Below are positions 42,060-54,129 of a DNA stretch of 64,000 bases, piece by piece (the stretch's first letter is position 1; each line of letters begins with the position of its first letter). Source of the DNA: Brachionus plicatilis (Eukaryota > Rotifera > Eurotatoria > Ploima > Brachionidae); NCBI GenBank assembly GCA_010279815.1, contig QEOQ01000238.1:75070-139069 (forward strand). The letters run 5' to 3'. A model generated the notes under the pieces. That model was not told the origin of the DNA. It worked only from the letters and a program-made list of their open reading frames with translations, and made no database searches. The position numbers and the translations under genes were made by a program.

Positions 42060-43880
42060 TTATAATTTTTAAAAAAATGTGTTAATAAAATGCTCTCATG
42101 TGCAATGGTATAGAATAAATTTTTTTTCAATTTTTGAACAAATTTTATGATAACTTCGCTTTGCAGCTCTTAAATTTCCTCCATTACAAAGTATAATAAA
42201 TAAAGAGTTAAGAGTGTTTTGCCTTTTTTATTCTAAAAGCAAGCAACAACATTATTAAAAAGTAAATTGAAATTTTAAATTTTGAAATTTGCTTTTTTTA
42301 AATTGTTTTTTTTTATTTGTAACCATGTTAAGAAATAAGTTTTTATTTGATGGAATTGCTTTTGAAACATGAACAATTAATTTTAAATTTTTTTTAAATT
42401 CTCCAAAAATTTAACAAAATGCTCACATGGAACAGAATAATCAAATTTTTTTTTTTAGGTGATATTGCTTTTATGTTAGCAAAAATAAGGATTTTTTTAT
42501 CAAAAAAATTTTTTTTACTTTTTTATTTTCATTTTGTAAATTATTTTTTATTAATTAAAATTTTTCTAAAATATTCATTAAAGAGATCAATGTTAATGAT
42601 AGTTTTTATTGTTCTTTGCAGTCAAATTTCATCGTTTTTTTAGAAAATAAAAATTTTATCAAATTACAAAGTTCAAATTAATCAAATCATGGTAAAATTT
42701 TGAAAATTAAAAAAAACCTGCATTATTTAAACATCTTTTTGATGACTATTGCTCCAAGTTTTGTGAAAAAAATGCTCACATACAACAGAATAATCAAATT
42801 TTTTTTAGGTGATATTGCTTTTTTGATAACAAAAATGAGGATTTTTTTTCTTTTTACTTTTTTATTTGCATTTTGTAAATTATTTTAAATTTTTCTTAAA
42901 TTCTCCAAAAATTTAACAAAATGCTCACATTTATGCAGAATTATTAAAAAGTTTTTAGGTGATATTTTTTTTTGATTACAAAAATGAGGATTTTTTTTTA
43001 CTTTTTTATTTTCATTTTGTAAATTATTTTTAATTTCTCTAAAAATTAAATAAAATGCTCACATGCAACAGAATTTTGATAACAAAAATGAGGATTCTTT
43101 TTTCAAAAAAATTTTTTTTTACTTTTTTATCTTCATTTTGTAAATTACTTTTTATTAATTTAAAATTTTCTAAAAAATTCATTAAAGAGATCAATGTTAA
43201 TGATAGTTTTTACTGTTCTTTGCACTCAAATTTCATCGTTTTTTAGAAAATAAAAATTTTATCAAATTACAAAGTTCAAATTAATCAAATCATGGTAAAA
43301 TTTTGAAAATTAAAAAAACGTGCATCATTTAAATATCTTTTTGATGACCATTGCTCCAAGTTTTGTGAAAAAAATGCTCACATTTAAGCAGAACTATTAA
43401 AAAGTTTTTAGGTGAAATTTTTTTTTGATTACAAAAATGAGGATTTTTTTTTCTTTTTACTTTTTTATTTGCATTTTGTAATTTATTTTAAATTATTTTT
43501 AATTTCTCTAAAAATTAAATAAAATGCTCACATGCAACAGAATAATCAAATTTTTTTTTTTGGTGATATTGCTTTTATGATAGCAAAAATGAGGATTCTT
43601 TTTTAAAAAAAATTTTTTTTTACTTTTTTATTTTCATTTTGTAAATTACTTTTTATTAATTTAAATTTTTCTAAAAAATTCATTAAAGAGATCAATGTTA
43701 ATGATAGTTTTTACTGTTCTTTGCACTCAAATTTCATCGTTTTTTAGAAAATAAATTTTTCAGAAGTTTTGTGAAAAAAATGCTCACATTTAAGCAGAAT
43801 TATTAAAAAGTTTTTAGGTGATATTCTTTTTTGATAGCAAGGATATGAATTTTTTCACTTTTAACTATTTTTATTTACAT
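42060..43880 (+). repeat. Higher-order tandem repeat with AAATGCTCACAT units
   Basis: Copies of AAATGCTCACATNNAACAGAA start near 42418, 42770, 42919, 43053, 43372, 43522 and 43778, with a weaker one at 42079. Each is followed by AGGTGATATTGCTTTT, AAAAATGAGGATT, ACTTTTTTATTTTCATTTTG and, in longer units, AGAGATCAATGTTAATGATA. Unit lengths alternate between about 130-150 and 260-350 bp, so it is a composite array. Frames across it are not genes. Confidence 0.8.
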
Positions 43881-44453
43881 TCAAATAAAGTTAAATTTTT
43901 AAAAGCTATCAAGGATAATGCAAGTTTTAAAATTTTATATGATTATTTTGCTGTTTTTTTTGATCGTCTTTTAAAAAAGCCTGTCTACAAATAATAAAAT
44001 TTTAACTTAAGCAAAATTTGTTAAAATAAATTTTTTTATTTAATAATAACAGTCAATATCTAAAAATTCAACATTTGTTATTCCATCAAATATTCTATTC
44101 TGTGTGTTTTAGAAAAAAATTATTTTTTAGAAAATTAAAGTTTAACTAAAAAATATTTGAGCATTGAAAACCATGCTTGGCCATTTTATAATTTAATATT
44201 CCAAATATACTTAAAATAAGCTTATTTTTCATTAATAAAAATTGAATTTAATTTAAAAAAAAAATAAATTAAAAAATTAGAAAAAACTTAATAATTACTT
44301 GTGAAGAGCTTCGAACCATTCCGACTTACACCACGAATAAAGTTCAATCAAATTTAGAGATTCGAGTTTAATTAAATGGAAAAATTTTTTTAAAAAATTG
44401 ATCGAATTAATTTGTTGATCTTTCTTACAAAATCTTTCTTTCTTAGAAATCAG

Positions 44454-44730
44454 GGTATTGTGAAATTCAAATACAAATTGAACAAGAATTCTGCCTTTTT
44501 TGACGAATTAAAATCAAAGGTAATAATATACTTTGAAGAATAATGGACCAAAGTGCACCATACTTTGTTGCACCTTTATTACCTTAAATAAAATCATTAG
44601 TTTGTTTTTTTAAGAAAATTAAACCAATAATCAATTTAAATATTATTGATATTTAATTTTTTGTCTTATTAAAAGATGAGAAAAGAAAGGAAGAATTTTT
44701 GTTCAATTTGTATTTGAATTTCACAATACC
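44454..44730. mobile_element. MITE, GGTNTTGTGAA family, 277 bp, 8-bp target duplication
   Basis: Ends GGTATTGTGAAATTCAAATA and complement. GAAATCAG is duplicated exactly at 44446-44453 and 44731-44738. The core ACCATACTTTGTTGCAC remnant is at 44557-44573. 43881-44445 to the left is AT-rich without a gene. Confidence 0.85.
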
Positions 44731-44738
44731 GAAATCAG

Positions 44739-47216
44739 CAAACAACAAAAAATATCTCAAGTCAAAGTTTGGAAAAATTAAAATTACAATGATTACTTTG
44801 ACTTAAATAATTTTTTCTTATTATTAATATTTTTTGGGTACTATTTTTCGTGCTATTTAAATTATTTTTTCTGCTACAAAAATAAAAAATGATATAAAAA
44901 AAAAATATATGTTTATTTTTTGTGATACAAAATTTAATGTTAATGATATTTAATTTACATAATTGATATATTTTTTTTACTCTGATATAAAAAATAAACA
45001 AATGGCCATTTGATTGATTTTTAATTAAACTCAAATAGAGAAAAAACAATTCATAAATTTGGGGAAAAAAAATATTTTTTTGTATTGAACACTAATTAAA
45101 ACTTTTATTTTATGAGCATAATCTTATTAGTAAATTATCTTTTTATTTTTATTATTATTTTTTATTTACTAAAAAATAATTTAGATATCAGCTTAATTAA
45201 TTTTTCTATCTTATACATTTTTTTATTCTATCATTTATATGAAATTTTGTATCTATTCTTATTTTTATTTATGTAGCAGAAGAATGAATTTTTGTATCAA
45301 CATAAAATATAAGTCTTATTTTTTTAACACAAATTAAAATTTGATCTAAAACTTAAATTTTTTTTTGGGACTGAATATAATTTTCTGGGTTCAAAAATTT
45401 TTATTTTATAAAAAATACGATTTAAAAAAAAAATTAAGATGTTTATAATATTTCTAAAAATTATGCTTTTGAAATTACCGCTTATTCTTTGCCCTTATTG
45501 ATAATCTCAATTTAATATTGTTTTCAATAAATTATTTTTTTTCAAACTAGTCTATTCATTTAAAATTTTTAAATTTATACATTTTTATTTATTTAGTATT
45601 TTTTTTCAATATTTAAGTGAACAATACTCATTAGCGGAATGTATCATTGATGTACTTAAAAAGAAAAAGAGAAAATAACAAATACTCTGAATCAATTTTG
45701 TAGATAATTTAATTAATTCTTAATTTAAAAAAAGGGAATTTCAAAAATGTGATGTGAAAGTACTACCTAAAAGAAATTGGTCTTTTTTCAGAGATTCATT
45801 GTAAAAACAATGACTAGTGAAATGGGAGATTTTGTAACTCAAGTAGTGATGAAATAAAATATAACATATTTAAATAAAATTCAATCAAAAGTAAATTTGA
45901 ACATTAAATTTTATTAAAACACAAAACGAATGAAAAAAATTCTATTAAATAATTTGAATGTTTCTAGGTAAGATCTTCTTGTTTGAGTGAAATTTATTCG
46001 ACTCCTTAAATTTGAGTAATATTCAAAAGATTATTTTTTTTTCTAACAAAAATTTCAAAATTAATTCTAAATTTAAACCAAATAATTCGGGTTGATTTTA
46101 AATTTGAATTTTTTTTTATTTAACATCTCTGAAAAAAGATACTCTCACTCAAATGAACTGAAATGGAAGAACCAGGTGAAATATTGTACATAAGTGGTGT
46201 AAATCGGCTTTGTAGCTAAGAATTGTACTTAGAATTTTACTTATGACTAATTCTTCTTCAATATTAGCATAATTTGTTTAATCATTTTAAAAGTAAAAAA
46301 GCTTGAGAATTTTAAAAATTATTAAAATTAGATATAAATTAATATTTTTAAATTTCTAATTAAAAGTTTAACCAAAAATCCAGAAAAGTTTTTTAGACTT
46401 GTTTTCACAATTAAAAGTAAAATTAAATAAAAATCCAACAAAAATTATCAAATTCAAATTTTTGTCTAATTTAATATCAAAAAAGTAATTTAATTTTTTA
46501 AAAGGATTTAATTCTTTAATAATTAAAAAGAATTAAATAAATATTAACATAAAGACCCATGAAGTTATCTGGACCTGTTAAAAAATTGTATTTTTTTCAT
46601 TAAATTAGTCACTGAATAGTTAAAAAAATAGTGGAAAAAAATTGCGGAATTTATTTATTCTTTACTAAAACTTATATTGTAACCTAATGTAAATTTAAAC
46701 TTGTAATTTTTCCAATAAAGCGTGTATTTTCTTATTTTGTAAAAATATATAATCAACAAAACTTAAAATCGAAATTTTTTTTTTGAAAATAAGTCTTGGA
46801 ATTATTTTGCAAGACATTTCCACCCAAATTTATTAGGGTATGTGTTAGGATGCCATCTTCTTCGGGATATTTAAAATCAAATAACCAATTTTAGGAGATT
46901 ATTTTTCTTATTAGGACAAATTTTTATTTTCAGAGATAAGATAAAAACTAAAAACTTAAATAATGGTATACACATAAGAGAAAAAAATTGTATTCAAAAA
47001 GAGAAAATACACACATAAAAAATTCCTTATCTGTGAATTTCACATAAATTTGAATTTTTTTAAAGACTGAATAATTTTGAATCACACATAAGGACGTGTC
47101 TAAGAAAATTAAAAAAAACTTTAAAATTTTTATTTATTAATTAAAAAATTTTTTTAATATTCATTTTAAAAAAGTCATTTACATTTTTTAATCACTAATT
47201 TGACTACACTGCTCAT
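44739..47216. other. AT-rich intergenic, one coding-like minus-strand piece
   Basis: No gene supported. At 46758-46893 the minus strand is open for about 45 codons, with WLFDFKYPEEDGILTHTLIN and LGGNVLQNN before TGA. Its composition is protein-like and it might be a terminal exon, but there is no convincing acceptor or homolog. 46135-46215 is a slightly GC-richer patch. 44762-45049 is an AT-rich spurious frame. Confidence 0.3.
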
Positions 47217-47498
47217 TTGATACTAGTGTTTTTACGAGTTTTCCGTAAATTTCCGAAAAATGACGTAAAATTATCTATTTTTTCCGAACAATTAGTTTTT
47301 AACGAATTTTTAACTTTTTCAAAAGTTTATCCATTAGAGACAAATTTAGCTGACTTTACTCAAGAATTCCAAAATAAATTTAGAACAAAATTACTAGACA
47401 ATTTAAATGATACCAAGACTTTTAACCTCAAAAAAAATCTTGAAAAATACATGGAAATTGAAAAATACAAAGATATGTATGAATTAATTTTAAATTAA
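47217..47498 (+). CDS. Uncharacterised open reading frame
   Basis: About 93 codons before TAA with balanced, protein-like composition: LRVFRKFPKNDVKLSIFSE, TNLADFTQEFQNKFRTKLL and LEKYMEIEKYKDMYELI. There is no ATG at the 5' end, so it is an internal or terminal exon, or a transposon piece. A second protein-like stretch (LAKFFPNGDQLIKTENSL) follows in another frame at about 47535-47620. I do not recognise either. Neighbouring DNA is transposon debris, so a transposase fragment is the likeliest origin. Confidence 0.3.
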   Translation: MILVFLRVFRKFPKNDVKLSIFSEQLVFNEFLTFSKVYPLETNLADFTQEFQNKFRTKLLDNLNDTKTFNLKKNLEKYMEIEKYKDMYELILN

Positions 47499-48002
47499 TA
47501 TCATACTAATGGATGAAAAAAATTTTAACAGCTTGCTAAATTTTTCCCTAATGGAGATCAGTTAATAAAAACCGAAAATTCATTAAAAACTAATCGATCG
47601 GTTTCAAAAGCTAAAAAATAAAATAATTTTTGATATTAATATTTTTAAAAATATTAAATAAACATTATTTTGGTTACTCTCTCATAAATTTTTTCTTTAA
47701 TTTTCATCGTTACATAATTAACCGTTTATTAAAATTAAAATTAAAATCAGGATACGGTTTTAGTTTAAGAAATAAAACGAATTTAAATAAGAGATAAAAC
47801 AAATTTTATTTTCTAAATGAAATAGCTTATAATTTTATCAATCTAATATTTAATTATCACGTTTAATTAAGATTATAACTTACCAAGTTTTTATATATTT
47901 TTGCCAAAATTTTCCAAATTTTACTAATTTTTTTTTCTAAATTAATTTATTTAATTTACTGAAAAAGTTTAAAAATGGCCAAATTAAAACTTAATAAAAA
48001 CA

Positions 48003-48380
48003 ATGTTTCAAGATTTAGAATCTGACTCGTCATTAACTTCAATAATTCAACGATCAGCTGCCAACAATCTAGATGACATGGACGATGAAAGCGAGGACAT
48101 TATTCCACCAAAAAAAGCCAGGGGCGAAGCTAAAGTGTATGATTATTATAAAACATGGATGATTTTTTCAAATCATTAGGCGAAGTATTACAAAAAGTGT
48201 TAGTCGATGATATCAATTTTTTTCAAGTAAAAGTTTTAAGAGAACATTTTGAAATTTTTTTTTCTATTTTTCCAAATATTTTTTCTCATTTTTTTTTTCT
48301 TCTTTACGAAAATAAGAATTCTTTTGTACTACAAAATTTATATAATAAAATCGCGCATCAAACGATTTTATTAAGATAAA
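48003..48380 (+). pseudogene. Possible transposase N-terminal exon fragment
   Basis: ATG at 48003 gives 58 codons: MFQDLESDSSLTSIIQRSAA, DDMDDESEDIIPPKKARGEA, KVYDYYKTW, then TAG at 48177. One frame over, MDDFFKSLGEVLQKVLVDD (from 48155) continues naturally from YYKTW. An acidic and basic leader followed by a Y..Y.TW..F segment resembles the FLYWCH-like start of some MULE transposases. That is a weak similarity. Confidence 0.3.
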
Positions 48381-48504
48381 AAATAATTTTTAAATACAAA
48401 AGTTTTTTTCATTATAAAAAAACTTTATCAATCTACAGATACTTTTTTTTTTAAGTTCGAAAAAAAATTTTAAATATCTTAAATAGGCTTCTAAACTTCA
48501 AAAT

Positions 48505-48600
48505 TACTGGCGCCTTTCTCTTTCTTTCTGGTCTTTATCTTTATCTAGCCATTGCTTGAGTGTCCAGTCTTTTAATAAAATTACTATTTTAATTTTGGAA
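48505..48600 (-). other. Coding-like C-terminal segment
   Basis: On the minus strand, after an AG, the frame reads VILLKDWTLKQWLDKDKD and ends QKERERRQ before TAA. Its composition is unlike the surrounding A/T. It might be a terminal exon or relic; no upstream exon is identified. Confidence 0.25.
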
Positions 48601-48719
48601 CTAATTTTTATGTAAAAAAAGGTTTTTTATATCAAAAGAGCTGTTTATTTATAAAAATTTATTTTAAATACATGTAGCTTTTTTATAAAGTAAATTTATT
48701 TTAGTGGTAAAAAAAGTAA

Positions 48720-48965
48720 TTTTAGTTAGAGTTATTTAAAAGTCCCAAATTAAACTCAAAGTATAGACTTTATTTTTTTTCTAAGTCCGGACTTGGACTT
48801 AAATTCTACGGACTTTGCCTTAAAAATCAAGTTATTTTTGAGTTAAAATTAATATTTGACTAAATTTAAAAGTCTTTGACTTTGACTTTAAAAAGATAAA
48901 TAAAAATAAAGTCCGGAATTGGACTTGACTTAAAGCTTGTCACTTTTAATCATTCTGATTTTGGT
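48720..48965 (+). repeat. GACTT-rich dispersed repeat
   Basis: Dense AAGTC/GACTT motifs, including TTGGACTTGACTTAAAGCTT and GTCACTTTTAATCATTCTGA. Relatives lie at 34119-34165, 39665-39715, 49285-49410, 51105-51145, 61060-61155 and 61265-61390. Probably one non-autonomous element family. 48966-49440 is otherwise AT-rich. Confidence 0.6.
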
Positions 48966-49443
48966 TTAAAAAAAATTTCTTGTCCTAACTTTGAAAAAAA
49001 AAATTTTAAGATGAAAAAAAATTTATTTTAATATTTTTTTTAAATAAGATGTTAAATAAAATCAAAGCAATTTTAAAAAATTAGTTTAAAGAAAAAATTC
49101 AATCATTTGGATGTTAATTTGATAATGTACCATTGTTATGTCTAACAATGGTTCATATTTAATGTTAAATATTTATTTCTAAAAATTACCAAAATCACTA
49201 AATTAATTTAAAATGACCATTTTAAATGTTCGTTATGATCTTAAATATTGATCTGAAACTTTAATTTGCCATTAAAAAACATGTCACTAATCTAGACTTA
49301 AAATTAACCTTACCTGACTTAAAAATCCAGTCATGTTTAAGTCAAAATTAATATTAGAATTTTTGCCATTCAATGTAGTTATTGTTGTGGCAAATTTTAA
49401 GTCAAAATTACTTTTTTCAGAAAAAAAAATGAGAATATTATGT

Positions 49444-50107
49444 CCCCACAATGAAAAATCTGATCCACACAAAAAAAATCTGACACACACAAACAAAAAT
49501 CTTCTCAGCACAAAATTTTCTAAAAAATGAAAATTAATGTTTCCGCACAAAATTTTTGTGTTAAATACATAAAATGATAAAATTGAAAAATTGTGTTTTT
49601 AATTTTATTTTTAAGTCAGATGAATTAATTTTTTATTTTTTTATCTAAATATTATTTTTAATAATTTTAATCAAAAGAATTTTTAAAAAATATTAAGTTT
49701 AGTTTTTAGAATACCAATGTTTGATCCATATTCGTTGAAGTTGAGGATATGTGAACAGTCGATTCTACTAAATTTTCGAACGGTTCGGCGTCGTTTAAAG
49801 AATTTTCTTTATTTTCTTTGCGCCTGATATTTCGACGTCTTGATTTATCTAGTTTGAGGTATTCTGAGGTTTTTTTTTATTTCTTAAAATCATTTTTTAA
49901 ATTTAATAAAAAATTATACTCTATGAACATATATTCATTCAAATAAAATTAAAAACACAATTTTTCAATTTTATCATTTTATGTATTTAACACAAAAATT
50001 TTGTGCGGAAACATTAATTTTCATTTTTTAGAAAATTTTGTGCTGAGAAGATTTTTGTTTGTGTGTGTCAGATTTTTTTTGTGTGGATCAGATTTTTCAT
50101 TGTGGGG
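49444..50107. repeat. Inverted repeat with 167-bp arms around a captured exon
   Basis: 49444-49610 is the exact or near-exact reverse complement of 49941-50107 (paired coordinates sum to 99551). The outermost sequence is CCCCACAATGAAAAATCTGA. The loop, 49611-49940, is not palindromic and contains a protein-like segment on the minus strand. There is no obvious target duplication. Confidence 0.9.
49706..49863 (-). pseudogene. Coding-like exon in the loop of the inverted repeat
   Basis: On the minus strand, after AACCTCAG, the frame reads YLKLDKSRRRNIRRKENKEN, then SLNDAEPFENLVESTVHISS and ends DQTLVF before TAA. It has a basic stretch followed by a Ser/Thr-rich end and is markedly less AT-biased than the flanks. 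It could be the last exon of a transposase or of a host gene picked up by the element. No match recalled. Confidence 0.35.
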
Positions 50108-50660
50108 AGTATGGACACCCAAAAAAAATTCAAGTCAAGTCAAAAGTTTTTTTTTTATTAAGAACTTTAACTTAACTTTAACTAGTAATTTCATCATAAT
50201 GTTTGATTTAGGAAAAATACAACTTAAAAAATATTATATTTTCTTCAAGATGAACATGAAACAAAATTTTTCTTGTTTATTTAAATTAAATAAAATAAAA
50301 ATATTCTAATCTTTGCTTTATTCATTTGATTCAGTTTTATTATAACCTGATTAAATCCTCTTTCAGATGGTCTTGACAGTCTAATTCCATCACAATTAGA
50401 AATTAAATTTAAATTGAAAATAAATTCAATCGAATATGATTAAAACGATACTAGACTTAATTAAAACAAAAACCGTTCTTGTAATTTAATTTAATATTAG
50501 GCTAATATTAAACTAAATTTTATTAATCTTTACACTTAACTATTGACTGATTATTCAAAGATACTGTGACAATGTTGGGAGCATATTTAGTAAAATTTAT
50601 TTCTGAATTGTAATCAATTCAAATGCGATTAATATATTGTCAGTCAGTGCTCCATTAATA
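50108..50660. other. AT-rich intergenic
   Basis: No gene. A 24-codon frame after TTTCAG at 50372 (DGLDSLIPSQLE) is too short to support. Confidence 0.35.
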
Positions 50661-50666
50661 GCTAAA

Positions 50667-50740
50667 TCAGTACCAATCGGACAAAAAAGAAAGAGAGACA
50701 GACCTACCTTAGCAAAAAAAGCATTTATTAGAGAATTTTT
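50667..50740 (+). pseudogene. MULE transposase C-terminal tail
   Basis: Reads SVPIGQKRKRDRPTLAKKAF, the basic AT-hook-like end (R.RP..AKKA) of MULE-type transposases. It runs into AT-rich sequence without the usual stop. Confidence 0.4.
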
Positions 50741-51239
50741 TTTTTTATTTTTTATAATATTCAATTATAATTTTTATAATACCCAAAAATCATTTTTATA
50801 ATACTCGAAAATAATTTTTAAAATAAATACCCAAAAAATATTTTTTTTAACACCCAAATAATTAATGTAAATACCCATTTAATAATAAACCTAATATATT
50901 TAACATTTTTTTTATTATTACACGCACTCAAAATAATTAAAAGTAATAAATCATTAATGTAAAAAAAAACTTGGTTCTTTCTTAATGATAAAGACAATTT
51001 TTTTGGAGATTTATTTGGTTTAATACGAGCCATGGCTCATTTGAAAAAAATTCGAGTTTATTAAAATAATAAATTTTAAATTATTTTTTTGATTCTAACT
51101 TAAAAGAATATATCCAGTCATGACTTTGACTAAAAAAAAAATTTAGGATTTTTGAACAATAATTTAATTAAAATTTCAAAAAATAAAAATCAGATGATAG
51201 AAATCAATTTCAAAAATAGGAAAAATTTTTTAAAAGAAA
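50741..51239. other. AT-rich intergenic
   Basis: Repeats of ATAC(T/C)C.AAAA.ATTTTTAT at 50750-50880; a GACTT-family edge at 51110-51140. No gene. Confidence 0.4.
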
Positions 51240-51660
51240 AAAAAGACAAAACATTGATTAGCTGCTTTTTGGCCCTGACTACATAACCCTGCTTTTGTAG
51301 CTGCGACTTTGGTTCTCAGTATTCCTAAGCAATACTTGATGTCTAATGGGTTTTGGTCATTTGATGTATTTGAATGTTGATTTGTTTGGCGATGTTTTTA
51401 TTCTTGCATTGAAAAACTCAATGTGGCAACACATACTTGTCTTTTTTGGGTCCTTCCACGAACAAGCTTACAGTTTACTTTGTGTACTAAATTCACAAAA
51501 AATCAACTCTCAGTCTACAACTAAAGTAATAAGTATGCATTAAGAAAAAGAATTCAATCAGCGGATTTGGAACACTAATGCGCAATTACAGCATGTGTTT
51601 AACAGCAGCTAAAACTCATAACATAATAAAACCTTTGAAAAGCTTTACTGAGCTAACAAT
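51240..51660. other. GC-richer, coding-like but unassigned block upstream of the transporter
   Basis: About 40% GC. The minus strand reads NPLDIKYCLGILRTKVAATK around 51250-51345. The plus strand reads SISGFGTLMRNYSMCLTAAK around 51555-51655. A 65-codon plus frame covers 51346-51543. No frame spans the block, so it is probably a decayed gene or upstream untranslated sequence of the transporter. Confidence 0.3.
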
Positions 51661-51880
51661 TTAAAAAAAGTCATAAAAGCCATCCATAAAATAAATTGCG
51701 CCCATTCCTAAATTTTATTCTCTTAGTTTTTTTTGCTCCTAACCCAAATTCTTAATAAAAAAAAAACCAAAAAATTTAAATTTTTTTTCTCCAAATTTAT
51801 TATAATTTCTCTTACAAAAAAACCAAATGCGAAATTAAACCTAATTCATACATAATTGTAAACCATTACAAGTCTTAATT

Positions 51881-53929
51881 ATGCTTAACACAGGCAAAGC
51901 GCTGAGTGACTATGGCTCGATCAATGATGCCAACATGACCAGCTCGGATGACTTGACAAAATCAAGCGACTACTACACCACGACTAGACGCAACAAAAAA
52001 AGACCCAAGCCAGTCCAGCACTCGGACTCTTTTCTCAACTATCTGACCACAAACCCTGGCTCGTTCAACGGCATCGGGTTCAACCGCGAGAGCATCAAAT
52101 CAATTGTTATTGACGACACTTCTCGCGAAGACTTCAGCCAAAGCTCCACCGAGCTCATCATTTCCCAGACAATTTGCCACACATCGTACATAGTCGAGCC
52201 AGTCGCCTTCATCCAAAATCTTGCCAACAGCATCATGTCCATTTCACTAGGCCAATTTATTTACACCAGAATCCTGGAGCGCCTAATCGAGCAGTTCAAT
52301 AAGACAAATTTTGTGTCGGTACCAAAATTTTTTTATTCCTTCACCAACTCGTCTTGCCAAGCATCGCCAACGCCCATCCACAATTTGAGCACCATTTTCT
52401 TCAAAACAACGTCCAGCAATCACATAATTGCCAATTGGCTGCACTCGGAGCATTCATTCGGCGCTGCGTTCACTGGCGCAATAACGCCTGATGAATTCGA
52501 AATTATTCGAACACAGGCCCAGGCCGAAACGGCCAAATTGTACTTTATGTCGTCGATTTTTTGCGGCATTCCTGTCATCATCATGACAAATATTTTGGGT
52601 GTCAATTGCTCGACACTGGGCCGCAAGACCCTGATGCTGATCTATTTGTTTGTAATGAGTCTTAAATACATCCTGTTGTTGTTTCAGTGTTTGAATCCGT
52701 CTTGGCCCGACTGGTTGTTTTATGTCGGCGCGTTCATTGAAGGCGTGAGTGGGAGTGCTGGCGTGTTTTTTTTGTCTCTGTACTGCTACATTGCCGATCT
52801 GACCAGTCCTGCGTCCAGATCTTACCGCATCACTCTGCTCAATAATTTGAACTCGCTGGCGACTTTGTGCGTCACTTTTGTCTGCGGCTACGTCATCAAA
52901 TACTTTGGCTACTTTTATCTCTTTTTCGCCAGTGTTATCCTAATGTTAATCTCATTCTTTTACACTCTTCTGCTCATACCAGAACCTCTGATCGACTTAC
53001 ATCACACAAGTCTTGTTCAACGCATCAAAAAATGTTCGATCAAGCGAACCATCAATTGTTTTAGAGTCTATTTTTCCAAAGAGAGTAAAAAATGCAAAAC
53101 TGAATCAAGCCGGTTGCTGGACCCCAACAATAACCCAGACGAAATAATTGTCCAAGAGCACACAAAATTGAGCAAACAAACATTTGTTCTCTTGCTCATA
53201 GTGTTTGCCAATTTCATCTATTGCTTTGGAAGCCTGGGAATCGGCTCCATATTTACTTTGTTTCTAATGAATAAGCCCTACTGTTTTGACTCTGTTCAAA
53301 TTTCCAACTACTCCGTGTTTGCCACCATTGTTTCTCTAGTAGCCTCTTTACTTGTGTCCAAATTTCTCAAGGTAAACGATCTGATAATTTGTATTCTATC
53401 TGTGCTGTCCTATTTTGTGAGTGTGCTGTGCTACATATTCGGCAATTCGACCGACTATATCTACTTGGGCGCAGTTGTAGCCTCCATTTCGGGCCTGGAG
53501 TACGGATACATCAGATCCATAGTGTCCAAGTCTGTGGAGAAGAATGAAGTGGCTGATGCACTTTCCCTCATACTCATAGTGGATACATTTGTGGCCGTGG
53601 TCTCAAACGTGCTTTTTCCCATCTTGTACTCGACCATTGTGTCCAAAGGCATCAATATTCTGTTTGCATTTTCAAATGGTTTTGTTCTAATAGCTCTTGT
53701 GTGTCATATGTAAATTTAGAATACTTTTTTTTTTTTTTTTTAAATAAAAAGAGTGTTTTTTAGAATCAATTATTTTGTTTACAAACCGGTGAAGGTGTCG
53801 GACGCGTCCAGTGGGGTGAGAACGCGGCCGTCTGTGCGAAAACGCTATGTTTCTTTGATGAATTTAAGCGAGAGTGATGAGGACAGTGATTCAAATGATC
53901 TAGACAAAATTTCACGAGTTTTAATTTAA
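51881..53929 (+). CDS. SLC46-like major facilitator superfamily transporter
   Basis: Exon 1, 51881-53709, and exon 2, 53764-53929, are joined by a 54-bp GT-AG intron (AT|A codon). Together they give 664 residues. A hydrophilic N-terminus of about 100 residues leads to VEPVAFIQNLANSIMSISLG, the first membrane helix, which matches the EP..F...A.....L opening of SLC46 members. About 12 helices follow. LGRKT (246-250) sits in the loop between helices 2 and 3 like MFS motif A, and NSS (156-158) in the first external loop is a glycosylation sequon. Exon 2 encodes INYFVYKPVKVSDASSGVRT and an acidic cytoplasmic tail. SLC46 proteins carry folates, peptidoglycan fragments or other small molecules with protons; the substrate here is unknown. 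The N-terminus is longer than usual (family about 450-500 residues). Gene GC is far above background and the frame is intact. Confidence 0.85.
53710..53763 (+). other. 54-bp intron of the transporter gene
   Basis: GTAAATTTAG at the donor, a T-run in the body and TTTTTTAG at the acceptor. Without splicing the frame would stop at once after VCHM. Splicing adds a protein-like tail with high-GC codons to TAA at 53927-53929. Confidence 0.8.
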
Positions 53930-54129
53930 ATAAATTTTTAGTATTTTAATTTTATTTTTAATTTTTTTTTGAATAAAACAATTTCAAAGATAGAGAAATT
54001 TATTCATTTGTAAATATTCTCATATTTTGTAGTATTTTTAAAAAAGAGAGATTAATGTTTATAAATTGAGTTGGAGTCCTTGTGATTTAAGAACGATCAA
54101 CGCTTCTCTTGTTTATTCAATTATCATTA

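Noticed and set aside
42419..43246. Several short frames with hydrophobic F-rich products
   Set aside because: They fall in the tandem repeat array and arise from T-runs in each unit.
49287..50309. Two identical peptides starting MCGNINFHFLENFV on opposite strands
   Set aside because: They are the two arms of the 167-bp inverted repeat, not paralogous genes.
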